A DNA stretch of 64,000 bases from Acidobacteriaceae bacterium. GTDB lineage: Bacteria > Acidobacteriota > Terriglobia > Terriglobales > Acidobacteriaceae. The stretch spans positions 1 through 64,000 of the forward strand of contig JASHNW010000085.1 in assembly GCA_030041435.1 (NCBI GenBank), written 5' to 3'. Made by a program: the position numbers and the translations under genes. Below the pieces are notes generated by a model. It saw nothing but the letters and a program-made list of their open reading frames with translations, made no database searches and was not told the DNA's origin. Shown here piece by piece: positions 50,815 to 60,651 of this stretch (positions within the stretch are counted from its first letter, which is position 1; each line of letters starts with the position of its first letter).

Positions 50815-51321
50815 CTAGCTTCGGGACGGGAAAATTCCCGTCAATGCGATGCACCAGTTCATCACCAGATAGGGCTGCCGGTTCTCGTGCGGCTGGCTCC
50901 CGCCCGCAGCGGGGATTGTCCCCTGATTGAGCGCCGTAAGCCCGGACGCCCCCGCGTAGAGAGTCAGATTTCCGGCGGTCGTCGCAAACGCATTATTGGC
51001 CGGGGCGGGAGTGCTCGCCGACGACGCGGTACCCTGCAGCGTGTGCGTATGCCCCGGCACTTCAGTGGGGAGCAGGGTGTGGGAGTCCTGTCCGCCGACC
51101 GTTCCGATGGGGTAATCGCCGCTGTAACCGACCGGCACTCGTCCCTGCAGATTGGGAAGCGCGAAAGTGCTGATCCCGTTCCCACCGTAGGTGGTGCCCA
51201 GCACCGCAAACAGCGCCTGGTTCTGATTGATCGCCATCGTCTGCCCATTGCACAGCGCGTAGCCTTTGGGCGCGAAGTTCCAGGACGCCAGCAGCAGTTG
51301 TCCCAAATACGGTGTTCCCAT
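50815..51321 (-). CDS. Phage tail collar (MdpB-type) protein 2
   Basis: This 168-residue paralogue begins MGTPYLGQLLLASWNFAPKG and has GTTYGGNGISTFALPNLQGR, the LPTEVPGHTHTLQG turn and NWCIALTGIFPSRS at the end. The ATG at 51321 follows GAGGAG; the frame upstream to 51381 has no similarity to its siblings. Middle loop regions differ most between the three copies, as expected if they bind different targets. Confidence 0.9.
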   Translation of the reverse strand: MGTPYLGQLLLASWNFAPKGYALCNGQTMAINQNQALFAVLGTTYGGNGISTFALPNLQGRVPVGYSGDYPIGTVGGQDSHTLLPTEVPGHTHTLQGTASSASTPAPANNAFATTAGNLTLYAGASGLTALNQGTIPAAGGSQPHENRQPYLVMNWCIALTGIFPSRS

Positions 51322-51355
51322 GCTCGTTCTCCTCGATGTAGTCAGGCGAATGCCA

Positions 51356-51868
51356 CTAACCCTGGCTGGGGTAGACGCCATACAACGAAATGACCCAGTT
51401 GAGTACCTGATAAGGCTGCCGGTTGTCGTGAGGCTGATTCCCGCCCGCGGAGAGGGTCAGCGTGGATGGATTCATGGCGGCAGATGGAGCCGCGGCGGAC
51501 CATGCATTGGTGAGCTTGGCCACCACGTTGTTGGCCGGGGAGTTAGACGTGCCGGCGTTGTTGGTGCCCAGCAGCGAGTGATTGTGCGCGGGGAACTGAT
51601 TCATGACGACAGTCACCGACTCCACGCCACCCGGCTGCCCGATGACGTAGGTGTTGGAGCCGTTGGAGCCCTGATGGATGGGCACACGTCCCCGCAGGTC
51701 GGGAAGGTTGAACGTGGTTTGACCGTTCCCGCCATAGATCGTGCCAATCAGGTTGAACAACGTGCTGTTTTCGGCGATGGACAGGGTGCTGCCATCGCAG
51801 AACGCCCAGCCGACGGGCGCGAAGTTAAAGCCCACCAGACGGACTTCACCGACATAAGAGGTGCTCAT
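51356..51868 (-). CDS. Phage tail collar (MdpB-type) protein 3
   Basis: This 170-residue paralogue begins MSTSYVGEVRLVGFNFAPVG, has GTIYGGNGQTTFNLPDLRGR, the NQFPAHNHSLLG turn and a NWVISLYGVYPSQG ending. The ATG at 51868 follows GGGAG. It is the first gene of the minus-strand set (collar 3, 2, 1, then GNAT), with 30-50 base gaps, so probably one operon starting in the 51869-52546 region. Confidence 0.9.
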   Translation of the reverse strand: MSTSYVGEVRLVGFNFAPVGWAFCDGSTLSIAENSTLFNLIGTIYGGNGQTTFNLPDLRGRVPIHQGSNGSNTYVIGQPGGVESVTVVMNQFPAHNHSLLGTNNAGTSNSPANNVVAKLTNAWSAAAPSAAMNPSTLTLSAGGNQPHDNRQPYQVLNWVISLYGVYPSQG

Positions 51869-52546
51869 CTGTGAATACTCCCTGGGTTTCGCGCTGGCTG
51901 AAAGCGCGTTGAAGTGACGGTTACCACTTCTATCACTGTTGCGCGGCGCTGACAAGCAGGAAAGTCTGCAGGTAACATATTAATTTCCGTTTGCATCCTG
52001 CCTGTTCGCGCGGCCGAAGGCGGACCGGCGTTTGGATATCGCGTGTTCTTCACCCCCTGATGCTGCTCTTCCGGACGGGTTCGCGCAGTGGGACTCCACA
52101 TTGGCGCAAGGCATCCATCGCCGCGCCGCTTCCACCGGCGCAAATTCACACTCCCTTATTATTCAAAGCGTTCACTTTTGCATTGACAGTGGCGCACCGT
52201 CTCTGCCAAATTCGACTGGTTCCCCTGAGCACTTATCTGTCTTCCCCGTACGCTCAGTAATCCATTGCCGGGAACCATAGGCTGGAATGAAAGCCTTTCC
52301 GGTCCGGGTTAGGATCGGACATTCCCGTCCTGTACCAATCTGCGTTCAGAATTGGCTGCTCCTTATTTTGAGGAGCGAAGCGATCGGGCAGATACAGGCC
52401 GTTGTTCTATGCCGACTGCAGAACTTATATCTCGCAGGCTATCCCTTGCGACTTATTGAGTGCAGGCTCTAACTCCTGCTCATCGATCTGCAAACCGTCA
52501 ACTGATCCCTGCCCTGCGACAGGGATCTTTTCGGGAGGTTTTCGCA
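51869..52546. other. Long divergent intergenic region
   Basis: This 678-base region between the collar operon and the giant secreted protein is visibly more AT-rich than its surroundings. Short open frames exist but look random. It has a TTGACA at 52183-52188 without a good -10, and a perfect leader hairpin at 52504-52527. It likely carries promoters for both sides and a long 5' leader for the plus-strand gene. Confidence 0.5.
52504..52527 (+). promoter_or_regulatory. Leader hairpin followed by TTTT before the giant protein gene
   Basis: GATCCCTG and CAGGGATC form a perfect 8-base stem around CCCTGCGA and are followed by TTTTC, like an intrinsic terminator. It ends five bases before the GGGAGG ribosome site of the 2153-codon gene. 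It may act as an attenuator, an RNA stabiliser or a translation control. Confidence 0.5.
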
Positions 52547-55500
52547 ATGTCCCTCAGGTTTTCCTGTGCGCTGCTGCCGCGGTTCGTTCGGTCAAAGATT
52601 AGCCTGCCTGTGTTTGTCCTGTGCGCCGTGCTGGCGCCTTTTGGCCTCATGGGCCGAGCAGACGCGCAGTGCTCGGGAACGGGGACGACGACTTATACCT
52701 CAACCGGCGGGGTTTCCGTCGCAGCGGGGACGATCAGCACTTCCACCAACACGATCACGGTGCCGACGCTGCCCTCCGGCAGCACCATCACCTGCGTTTC
52801 GGTGGTGCTCAACGGCGTTACTTCCAACGGCACGGACGAGGCGACGACGGGCGCCTTTTACTCGAGCATGAACTACGCCGCCCTGATGCTGACGGCTCCG
52901 GGCGGGCAGAAGCTGGAGTTTCTGGGAGCCACGGGCGACGGCATTGACGGCGACGACCAGGGCGATTCCGGATCCGGGCTGAGCAATGTGAACATTACGG
53001 TCTGGGACAGCGCCAGCAAGGTTGCGCCGGAAAACGGCAGCAGCGGCAATTCAACATGGCCGCACACCTGCTCGGGGTCCGGGTGTCCGGTTGTCCGGCC
53101 GAGTTCTTATTTCAATGCGCCCGACAACGGCGAGGGAAATCCTCCGCTGGGATCGTCGTCCCAGTGGGCGCAGACCGACGGCAGCGCGACCTTCGCCAAT
53201 CAGTTTGTGAGCGGAGGGGCGACGCCCAGCGGGAGCTGGACGCTGACCCTCACCGATAACAATCCGTTTACCAATGGAGACCCGGTGTCGGTCAGCAGCT
53301 GGTCTCTGGTCATGACGGTCGAGCAGACCACGAACATCGACACCACCACATCGCTCAGTTCGAACTCGACGAACGACACGTCGTTCACCAGTGGAGCGAA
53401 CAGCTCGGTGACGCTCACCGCGACCGTAAGCGCAACGGGGGAAACGCCGACTGGAACGGTGAAGTTTACCGATGACGGCTCCACGATTTCCGGTTGCAGC
53501 GCTCAGGCGCTCAGCGGTGGGACCACGCAATGCACGACTACAATCTCGACCGAGGGAATCCACACGCTGCAAGCGTCCTATTCACCCGGCAGCGGATTTA
53601 ACGCAAGCAGCTCCAGCCCTCTCAATCAGTTCGTTAAGAATCACAGCACCCTCTCAGGCGGGCAGTATTGCAACTCCGGCGAGATCACGGTGGACGGAGG
53701 GGTCATTACGCCTTACCCGTCGGTGATCAACGTGGGAACCGACACGACCGCGCTGACCGGCACGGTTGCGAACCTCACCGTTACCCTGAACGGCATCTCG
53801 GCTGCGAGCGGGCTCTTCCCCGGCTATGGGTTTCTGCTGGTGGCGCCCGATAAATCGAAGGCGTACAACCTGGACTTCATGTCCAGCGTGGGCAGTTCGG
53901 GCTCGCAGCCCGCCGTGGACGTTTCTTTCGCCGACGATAATCCCTCCGCACCTGTCGATGGACCGCTGACCAGCACCACCTACGAGGCCACCGACATTTC
54001 CAGCACCGCGGATGTATTCGTGGCATCCACTTCGCCCGCTCCTGCGGTTCCGGGAACCTTCAACTACGCGCAGCCGGATTATTTCGGCACCAATCCGCTG
54101 ACCCTGAGCCAGGCGTTCGGCGGAGCCAACGGAAACGGCGACTGGACGTTGTACGCGTTCAACGACGGCGGCGCGTCTTTGGCTGTCAATAGTGGCTGGT
54201 GCCTTTCCTTTGTCCAAAATACGGGTGCGGTCAGCAGCACGGGACTGACATCGTCGACCAATCCTGCCACCACCGGGAATCCCGTCACCCTGACGGCCAC
54301 GGTCACCAGCGGCGGCAGCCCGGTAACCTCGGGCACAGTGACCTTCACGGAGAACGGTTCAGCGCCGGCCGGCGTCAGCAGCAATGTGGTTGCCGTGAAT
54401 GGCAGCGGCCAGGCGGCGATCACCACCAGCTCGCTCGCTGAGGGCGACCACGACATCACCGCGACCTACAGCGGCGTGACCAACACCTGGGATCCGAGCT
54501 CCGCCACGCTGTGGCAGCGCGAGAATACGGCGACGACCATTTCGGGTGCGGGCACCGCCAGCAGCCCGGCGGTCTTCTGCAATCCGGGTGGAATCACGCT
54601 GCCGAGCACCGCGGAGAGCGCGGATAACATCGGCGCGGCGAGCCCGAACCCCTCCAATATCTTTGTCGCGAACCTGCCCGGCACCATCAACAGCGTCGGG
54701 GTCGAGCTGGAAAACTTCCACACGGGCGCGGATCCAACTATCTATGACACCTCCTCGCTGCTGGTGGGGCCGACGGGAACCGGGCTGGACTTCTTCTCCG
54801 GAACCGGGACCAACAGCACCGACCTTTCCACCGGCAATTATGTCTTTGAGGACAGCGCCGGCGGCACCGTGCCGCAGGCGGCTTTTGGGCCCGGCAGCTA
54901 CCAGCCCACCAGCTACAACAGCAACGACACGTTCTTTGCCAGCCCCAGCGGCTTCTATACGCTGCCGGGCACGTTCGACTACTCCCAGCCGCACAGCAAC
55001 GCGTTCACGTTCAATACCGATAACGGCCAGGGCAATGGCGCGTTTTCCGGCATCAACCCGAACGGGACCTGGAGCCTGTATTTCAATCAAAACATCCACG
55101 ATTCCGGCGCCGGCGCGACCGGCTGGTGCGTGGACTTCGTCGAGAACCCGCCGCAGATCGCGGTGACCGTGCCCGACAGCGGCACCTTCACCCAGGGCCA
55201 GCAGAACGCATCCTTCACGGTGGAGATCGTCAACAACGGGCCGGGCGCTACGGGCGATCCCAGCGGCAGCAACCCGATGACCGTCACGGATACTTTGAAT
55301 TCGGCCTTCAGTTACTCGTCGTTCTCCGGCACCGGCTGGAGCTGCTCGGCAGCGGGACAGACTCTGACCTGCACCAACGACTTCGCCGTCGCGGAAAGCG
55401 GCAGTTATCCGGAACTGACCATGAACGTGAATGTTTCCCCGACAGCCTCGGGCACCGTCAATAACAACGTATCCGCCAGCGGTGCGGGAGCGAGCTCCAC

Positions 55501-58500
55501 GCTTTCCAACACCGAGACGTTGACGATTCAGCCGGCTCCGGTGCTGGCCGTGCAGAAGACCCACACCGGGACCTTCACCCAGGGGCAGACCGCGGAATGG
55601 GACATTACGGTGAGCAACACCGCGGGGGCCGGCAGTGTGACCTCGGGCACGGTGAATGTTGCCGATACCCTTCCTTCGGGCTACACGGTGTCCGGTTTCG
55701 GCGCCACGTCAGCGGCCTGGAGTTGCAACGGAACAGCTGCGGTCAGCTGCACTTCCACGCAGGGCGTAGCGGGCGGCAGCAGCTTCCCGGTCATTCAGCT
55801 GATCGTGAATGTGCCGGCCAGCTCTCCGGTTTCCGTATCCAACACCGCGTCCGCGTGGGGCGGCGGAGATCTGATCCACACGAACTCGGGCAGTGCGGCG
55901 ACGGGCACAGACAGCAATGTCCCCGTGGTGCAGGTGCCGGCTGCGATGGTGCCGGGCTCAGGCACGACACCTCAGTCGCAGGGTGCGGGTTTGGCGTACC
56001 CAACCAACCTGTCGGTGAAGGTGACGGATGCGGGCGGCATCCCCGTTAGCGGCGTCAGTGTTACATTTACCGCGCCGGCTGCAGGAGCCAGCGGGACGTT
56101 CAGCGACAGCACCAACACGATCGCAGTCAGCACGAATGGAAGCGGGATTGCGAATGCCGGGACTTTCGTGGCCGGCGGCCTGCTCGGCGGCTACACGGTT
56201 TCTGCCACGGCCGGCGGCCTCGCCACGGTCAACTTCAGCCTGACCAACGTACCCGGTCCCGCGGCATCGCTGGCGATTACAGCGCCACCGGCGGCGACCT
56301 CGGGGACGCCGTTCAATTTCACGGTGACCGCTTACGATCGCTTTGGCAACCAGGCCATCGGATACGCGGGCACAGTCACCTTCAGCAGCACGGATTCCAG
56401 CGCAACGCTTCCGGCGCCGTCGACACTGACCGCGGGCGCCGGCACGTTTTCCGCAACGCTGGTCACGCCGGGCAGCCAGACGATTACGGCCACCGACTCC
56501 GCGGACAGCCTTGCCATTACGTCCAGCGGGATCGTGGTGACGGCGCCGAATCTGGTGGTGACGAGCACAGGCGACGACCCAGGCCTGGCCACGAACTGCA
56601 CGGCGCAAACAACCCCCGGCACGGGAACGGACTCCTCATGCAGCCTGCGCGACGCCTTGCTCTATGCCGCCGCTGCGGGCGCCGGGAATATCAGCTTCGA
56701 CGCGACGAAGTTTGCTGCGGCGACAACCATCACACTCGCTAACGGGACGCTGAATGTTCCTTCGAATACCAGCGTTACCGGACGGACCGCGGGGTCGGGC
56801 GCGTCCCTGAGCAATCTTATCGCGGTGAACGGGAACGCCTCGACTGCGGTCTTCACGGTGAATTCCGGCGTGACAGGAGCCGCGGTCTCCAGCCTGACCG
56901 TTACGCACGGGAGCGCGACGGGCAATGGCGGCGGTATCGATAACAGCGGCACGCTGACGGTGAGCCACAGCACCATCTCGGGTAATTCCGCCACCGGCGA
57001 CGGGGGCGGCATCTACAACGGCGGCACGCTGACGGTGAGCGACAGCACCATCTCCGCCAATCCTGGAACCGGCGGGAGTGCGGCCGCGGCGGGAGGCGGC
57101 ATTTACAACAGCGGCACGCTGACGGTGAGCGACAGCTCGATCGCCGGCAATTCCGCAGCGAACGGCGGCGGCGTGTGGAGCAACAGCGCGCTGGCGGTGA
57201 GCGGCAGCACCGTCTCCGGAAACACCAGCAGCGGCGCGGGCGGCGGCATCGATGTGGCAGGCGGCACGCTGACGCTGGCCAACAGCATCGTCGCCGGCAA
57301 CACCGCGACAGCAGGCAACGCTGACATCGACGGCGCCTATACCGATAACGGCGGCAATCAGGCCAGCAACAATTCAAGCGGCACGTCGACCATCGCCATC
57401 GACCTCGGACCGCTGGGCAACAATGGCGGGCCCACGCAAACTCTGGTTCCCCTGCCCGGCAGCCCGGCTGTCTGCGCCGGCCTGCAGAGCAACATTTCGT
57501 CCGGCGTGACCACCGACCAGCGCGGCGATCCGAACACGAACGCCAGCTACACCGGCTACAGCGCGGGCTCGCCGTGCGTGGATGCGGGCGCAGTGCAGAC
57601 GAATTACGCGCTGAGCTTTACAAGCCCGGTTTCCAATGTGCTGCAGGGAGCGGCGATGAGCCCGGCTCCGGCAGTCACGCTGGATGAGAGCGGCACACCG
57701 TTCACGGGCGGCAGCGTCACCATTCCGCTCACACTGAACGGCACTGGTACGCTGACCGGCGGCTCGGCTACAACCAGCAGCGGCGTGGCCACCTACTCAG
57801 CGCTGAAAATCAACACGGTCGGAACCGGCGATTCGCTGACCGCACAATTGGCGCTGAATGCAGCCGCCACGCCGGCCCCGTCCGTCTCCGCTGCCAGCGG
57901 CACCTTCAACGTGCTGGTGCCGGGTCCGCCGTTCGGTTACATCGGCGATGCGGTGGACAGCGTAACGGGCAGCACCATCGTGGGCCGGTCCGATTCGGTG
58001 AGGGTGGACGGATGGGTCGCCGATCCGGTGGATGGCGCCCCGGTCGGCAACGTCACGATCTACATCGACGGGGTAGCGGAAGGCACTCCGGTGCTGGGTA
58101 TTCCACGCCCGGATGTGGTGGCGGCCCGGCACAACAGCGCCTATCTCAACTCCGGATACGAGATGTTCTATTCCGCGGCGTCGCTCAAACTGGGCACGCA
58201 TGCCGTGACCGTCATCGCCATCGACTCCGGAGGACGCTCGACCACTTTCGGGCCATACATTTTCACGGTGGCGGCTACCGCCGGCGCCGGACCGCCGATC
58301 GGGTCTATCGGCGGGGCCGTGGACAGCGTCACCGGCAGCACAACGGTTGGCCAATCCGATTCCGTGAACGTGAGTGGATGGGTCGCCGATCCGGTGGATG
58401 GCGCTCCTCTGAGCAATGTCAAGGTCTACATCGACGGAACCGGGGGAGTCACTCCGACCCTGGGCATTGCGCGCCCGGATGTGGCGGCGGGACAGCACAA

Positions 58501-59008
58501 CAACGCGTATCTTGACTCCGGATTCAGCCTGCTCTATTCAGCGTCGTCGCTCACGCTTGGGGCGCATGTGGTCACCGTGGTCGCCATCGATTCCGGAGGA
58601 CGCTCGACCACGCTCGGCCCGGTCAACTTCACCGTAGCGACGACCGCCGGCGCCGGACCGCCGTTCGGTTTTATCGGCGAGGCGGTAGACAGCGTCACAG
58701 GCAGCACGACGGTGAACCCGTCCCATTCGCTGGAAGTGAACGGATGGGTTGCGGACGCGACGGATGGGGCGCCGCTGAAGAACGTCACGGTCTACATCGA
58801 CGGGATTTCCAAAGGCACTCCAACATTGGGGATTCCACGTCCGGACGTGGCGGCGGGACAGCACAACAACGCGTATCTCGACTCCGGATACCAGATGCTT
58901 TATCCCGTGTCGTCGCTCGCGGCCGGCTCTCATCTGGTTACTGTGATCGCCGTCGACTCCGGAGGGCGCTCGACCGTCTTCGGGCCGCTCTACTTCACCG
59001 TGGAGTAG
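52547..59008 (+). CDS. Giant secreted multi-domain adhesin-like protein
   Basis: This is a 2153-residue protein. A signal peptide (PVFVLCAVLAPFGLM, cleavage likely after RADAQ) is followed by three P-domain-like beta blocks (about 50-265, 365-560 and 655-870; each closing with WTL or WSL strands and a WCL/WCVDF motif) separated by Ig-like domains. Then come two DUF11-like domains (TFTQGQQNASFTVEIVNNGP; TFTQGQTAEWDITVSN), invasin-type Ig domains, a CSLREA-like start (CSLRDALLYAA, about 1364) with a right-handed beta-helix (TVSHSTISGNSATGDGGGIY), and three 122-residue repeats to the end. No cell-wall or Por sorting signal is seen. I infer a surface or matrix protein. The ATG at 52547 follows GGGAGG. 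Confidence 0.82.
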   Translation: MSLRFSCALLPRFVRSKISLPVFVLCAVLAPFGLMGRADAQCSGTGTTTYTSTGGVSVAAGTISTSTNTITVPTLPSGSTITCVSVVLNGVTSNGTDEATTGAFYSSMNYAALMLTAPGGQKLEFLGATGDGIDGDDQGDSGSGLSNVNITVWDSASKVAPENGSSGNSTWPHTCSGSGCPVVRPSSYFNAPDNGEGNPPLGSSSQWAQTDGSATFANQFVSGGATPSGSWTLTLTDNNPFTNGDPVSVSSWSLVMTVEQTTNIDTTTSLSSNSTNDTSFTSGANSSVTLTATVSATGETPTGTVKFTDDGSTISGCSAQALSGGTTQCTTTISTEGIHTLQASYSPGSGFNASSSSPLNQFVKNHSTLSGGQYCNSGEITVDGGVITPYPSVINVGTDTTALTGTVANLTVTLNGISAASGLFPGYGFLLVAPDKSKAYNLDFMSSVGSSGSQPAVDVSFADDNPSAPVDGPLTSTTYEATDISSTADVFVASTSPAPAVPGTFNYAQPDYFGTNPLTLSQAFGGANGNGDWTLYAFNDGGASLAVNSGWCLSFVQNTGAVSSTGLTSSTNPATTGNPVTLTATVTSGGSPVTSGTVTFTENGSAPAGVSSNVVAVNGSGQAAITTSSLAEGDHDITATYSGVTNTWDPSSATLWQRENTATTISGAGTASSPAVFCNPGGITLPSTAESADNIGAASPNPSNIFVANLPGTINSVGVELENFHTGADPTIYDTSSLLVGPTGTGLDFFSGTGTNSTDLSTGNYVFEDSAGGTVPQAAFGPGSYQPTSYNSNDTFFASPSGFYTLPGTFDYSQPHSNAFTFNTDNGQGNGAFSGINPNGTWSLYFNQNIHDSGAGATGWCVDFVENPPQIAVTVPDSGTFTQGQQNASFTVEIVNNGPGATGDPSGSNPMTVTDTLNSAFSYSSFSGTGWSCSAAGQTLTCTNDFAVAESGSYPELTMNVNVSPTASGTVNNNVSASGAGASSTLSNTETLTIQPAPVLAVQKTHTGTFTQGQTAEWDITVSNTAGAGSVTSGTVNVADTLPSGYTVSGFGATSAAWSCNGTAAVSCTSTQGVAGGSSFPVIQLIVNVPASSPVSVSNTASAWGGGDLIHTNSGSAATGTDSNVPVVQVPAAMVPGSGTTPQSQGAGLAYPTNLSVKVTDAGGIPVSGVSVTFTAPAAGASGTFSDSTNTIAVSTNGSGIANAGTFVAGGLLGGYTVSATAGGLATVNFSLTNVPGPAASLAITAPPAATSGTPFNFTVTAYDRFGNQAIGYAGTVTFSSTDSSATLPAPSTLTAGAGTFSATLVTPGSQTITATDSADSLAITSSGIVVTAPNLVVTSTGDDPGLATNCTAQTTPGTGTDSSCSLRDALLYAAAAGAGNISFDATKFAAATTITLANGTLNVPSNTSVTGRTAGSGASLSNLIAVNGNASTAVFTVNSGVTGAAVSSLTVTHGSATGNGGGIDNSGTLTVSHSTISGNSATGDGGGIYNGGTLTVSDSTISANPGTGGSAAAAGGGIYNSGTLTVSDSSIAGNSAANGGGVWSNSALAVSGSTVSGNTSSGAGGGIDVAGGTLTLANSIVAGNTATAGNADIDGAYTDNGGNQASNNSSGTSTIAIDLGPLGNNGGPTQTLVPLPGSPAVCAGLQSNISSGVTTDQRGDPNTNASYTGYSAGSPCVDAGAVQTNYALSFTSPVSNVLQGAAMSPAPAVTLDESGTPFTGGSVTIPLTLNGTGTLTGGSATTSSGVATYSALKINTVGTGDSLTAQLALNAAATPAPSVSAASGTFNVLVPGPPFGYIGDAVDSVTGSTIVGRSDSVRVDGWVADPVDGAPVGNVTIYIDGVAEGTPVLGIPRPDVVAARHNSAYLNSGYEMFYSAASLKLGTHAVTVIAIDSGGRSTTFGPYIFTVAATAGAGPPIGSIGGAVDSVTGSTTVGQSDSVNVSGWVADPVDGAPLSNVKVYIDGTGGVTPTLGIARPDVAAGQHNNAYLDSGFSLLYSASSLTLGAHVVTVVAIDSGGRSTTLGPVNFTVATTAGAGPPFGFIGEAVDSVTGSTTVNPSHSLEVNGWVADATDGAPLKNVTVYIDGISKGTPTLGIPRPDVAAGQHNNAYLDSGYQMLYPVSSLAAGSHLVTVIAVDSGGRSTVFGPLYFTVE
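57923..59008 (+). repeat. Three 366-bp tandem repeats at the 3' end of the giant gene
   Basis: Copies start at 57923, 58289 and 58655 (122 codons each; the last is slightly short). Each encodes AVDSVTGST, a GWVAD..DGAP segment, VTIYIDG, a LGI.RPDV strand, a NSAYLNSGY turn and IAIDSGGRSTTFGP. The copies are clearly diverged at DNA level, so the duplications are older than that in fibre gene C. Confidence 0.9.
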
Positions 59009-59146
59009 CGGCAGGAAAGACAGCGTTGGAACGGGCGCGGGAGGATGCGAGGGCGCGACTCCGGCGCCCGGCCTGGGGAAGGTTGTGTGCTCTCGAAGAG
59101 CGTCGACTCCACAGAGCCGGCCGCGGCGCTCGCTCAGGGTTCAGGC

Positions 59147-60550
59147 CTATGCGGCATGCGTGAGCCGCTGCTGCATGTCTTCGAGTTCAATCCCTTTGGT
59201 TTCGGGAAACACAAACCAGACCACGAAGAACTGCAGGACCATCATGGCCGCGAAAAATTCGAAGGGAATGGCTTTGGATCGGGCTGCGAGCACGGGGAAG
59301 AAGGCGGAGATCAGCGCATTCATGATCCAGTGCGATAAGCTTCCGGCGCCCAGTCCGCGCGCGCGCACGGAGTTCGGAAAGACTTCGCCGATATAGACCC
59401 ACATCACCGCACCCTCTGAGAAAGAGAATGCCGCGGCATAGCCGATCAGCAGCCACAGCAGCCAGCCCTGATGCTGGTGCGTCGAGAAGAGAATGGCGAC
59501 GCCGGCCAGGGCAGCTGCCATGCTGAGGGAGCCGATCAGCAGAAGAGGCTTGCGCCCGATCCTGTCGATCACCATCATGGCCAGCAGGGTGAAGATCAGG
59601 TTCGTTGCGCCTACGGCAACGGCCTGCAGGTTGCCGGAGAGCGACGCGAAGCCGGCTGCGCGGAAGATGTCGTTCAGGTAATAAAGGATCGCGTTGATTC
59701 CCGAGAGCTGACAGAACAGGCCGAGGCTGATGGCGAGAAAGAGCGGCAGGCGATAGCGCCGCGCGAGGAGCCTTTCGCCGCTGAGGGCGCGCTCGGCAGC
59801 GATGGAGGACCAGATGCGCGCAATCTCCGGCCGGGGCTCGGGCTCGCCGACCGCGGTCAGCGCCGACTCGGCCTCCTCGACGAGATTCTTCCCGAGAAGC
59901 CAGCGCGGGCTCCTGGGAATGAAGAAAAGCGCAATCAGGAAGACGGCTGCGGGGATGGCCGGAACCCCCAGTTCCCAGCGCCATTCCACCCGGCCGAGAT
60001 TATGCAGAACGATGAAGTAATTGGAGAGATAGGCCACAAGGATGCCGATGACGATGTTGATCTGGAAGCAGCAGACGAGCCGGCCACGCAGGGCCGCTGG
60101 CGCAATCTCCGCGATGTACATCGGGCCCAGCACCGAGGAAGCGCCGATGCCCAGGCCGCCGACGATACGGAAGGCAACCAGGGCCGGCCAGTTCCACGCG
60201 AGCGCACAGCCCAGCGCGGACACCAGGTACAGAACAGCCGCAATGCGCAGGCTGTCGCGGCGCCCCAGGGATTCGCCCAGCGGCGGAGCCAGAGCGGCGC
60301 CCGCGATGGTGCCCCAGAGAGCGCTCGAGACGGTCACGCCCAGCATGCCCGGCGACAGACCAAACAGCTGCGAGAGCGCATGGGTCGCGCCTGCTATCAC
60401 GGCGGTGTCCAGCCCAAAGAGCAACCCGCCGAGCGCGGCAACCGCGCTGCTCAGGATCAGGACAAGCGTGATGCGCGGCTGGCTGGTCCGGAGAGGAACG
60501 GACGCCGTCGGCGTGGGAATCGGATTCGTTCGTCGCGCAGATATCATCAT
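59147..60550 (-). CDS. Sugar porter family MFS transporter
   Basis: This 467-residue protein has about twelve membrane segments. Sugar-porter marks are GGLLFGLDTAVIAGA at helix 1, GRRDSLR between helices 2 and 3, RIVGGLGIGASSVLGPMYIA, ALRGRLVCCFQINIVIG, the central IPRSPRWLL, RIGRKPLLLIG, and PETKGIELEDMQQRL at the end. It should import a sugar by proton symport. It lies 101 bases downstream of the GH127 gene on the same strand, so arabinose or arabino-oligosaccharide uptake is a reasonable inference. Confidence 0.92.
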   Translation of the reverse strand: MMISARRTNPIPTPTASVPLRTSQPRITLVLILSSAVAALGGLLFGLDTAVIAGATHALSQLFGLSPGMLGVTVSSALWGTIAGAALAPPLGESLGRRDSLRIAAVLYLVSALGCALAWNWPALVAFRIVGGLGIGASSVLGPMYIAEIAPAALRGRLVCCFQINIVIGILVAYLSNYFIVLHNLGRVEWRWELGVPAIPAAVFLIALFFIPRSPRWLLGKNLVEEAESALTAVGEPEPRPEIARIWSSIAAERALSGERLLARRYRLPLFLAISLGLFCQLSGINAILYYLNDIFRAAGFASLSGNLQAVAVGATNLIFTLLAMMVIDRIGRKPLLLIGSLSMAAALAGVAILFSTHQHQGWLLWLLIGYAAAFSFSEGAVMWVYIGEVFPNSVRARGLGAGSLSHWIMNALISAFFPVLAARSKAIPFEFFAAMMVLQFFVVWFVFPETKGIELEDMQQRLTHAA

Positions 60551-60651
60551 TTCCGCCCTCGATTGAGTGCCAGTTGCCGGTCGTCAGCCGGGTGCGCAAC
60601 CGCTGTTTCCGGAGCCTGCCGGCCTGGGATGCGAGGAGTGGGGATTGCGCG

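Noticed and set aside
52287-52472. 61-codon open frame in the leader of the giant gene
   Set aside because: No ribosome site, no family resemblance, and it lies in an AT-richer region that looks like promoter and leader DNA.
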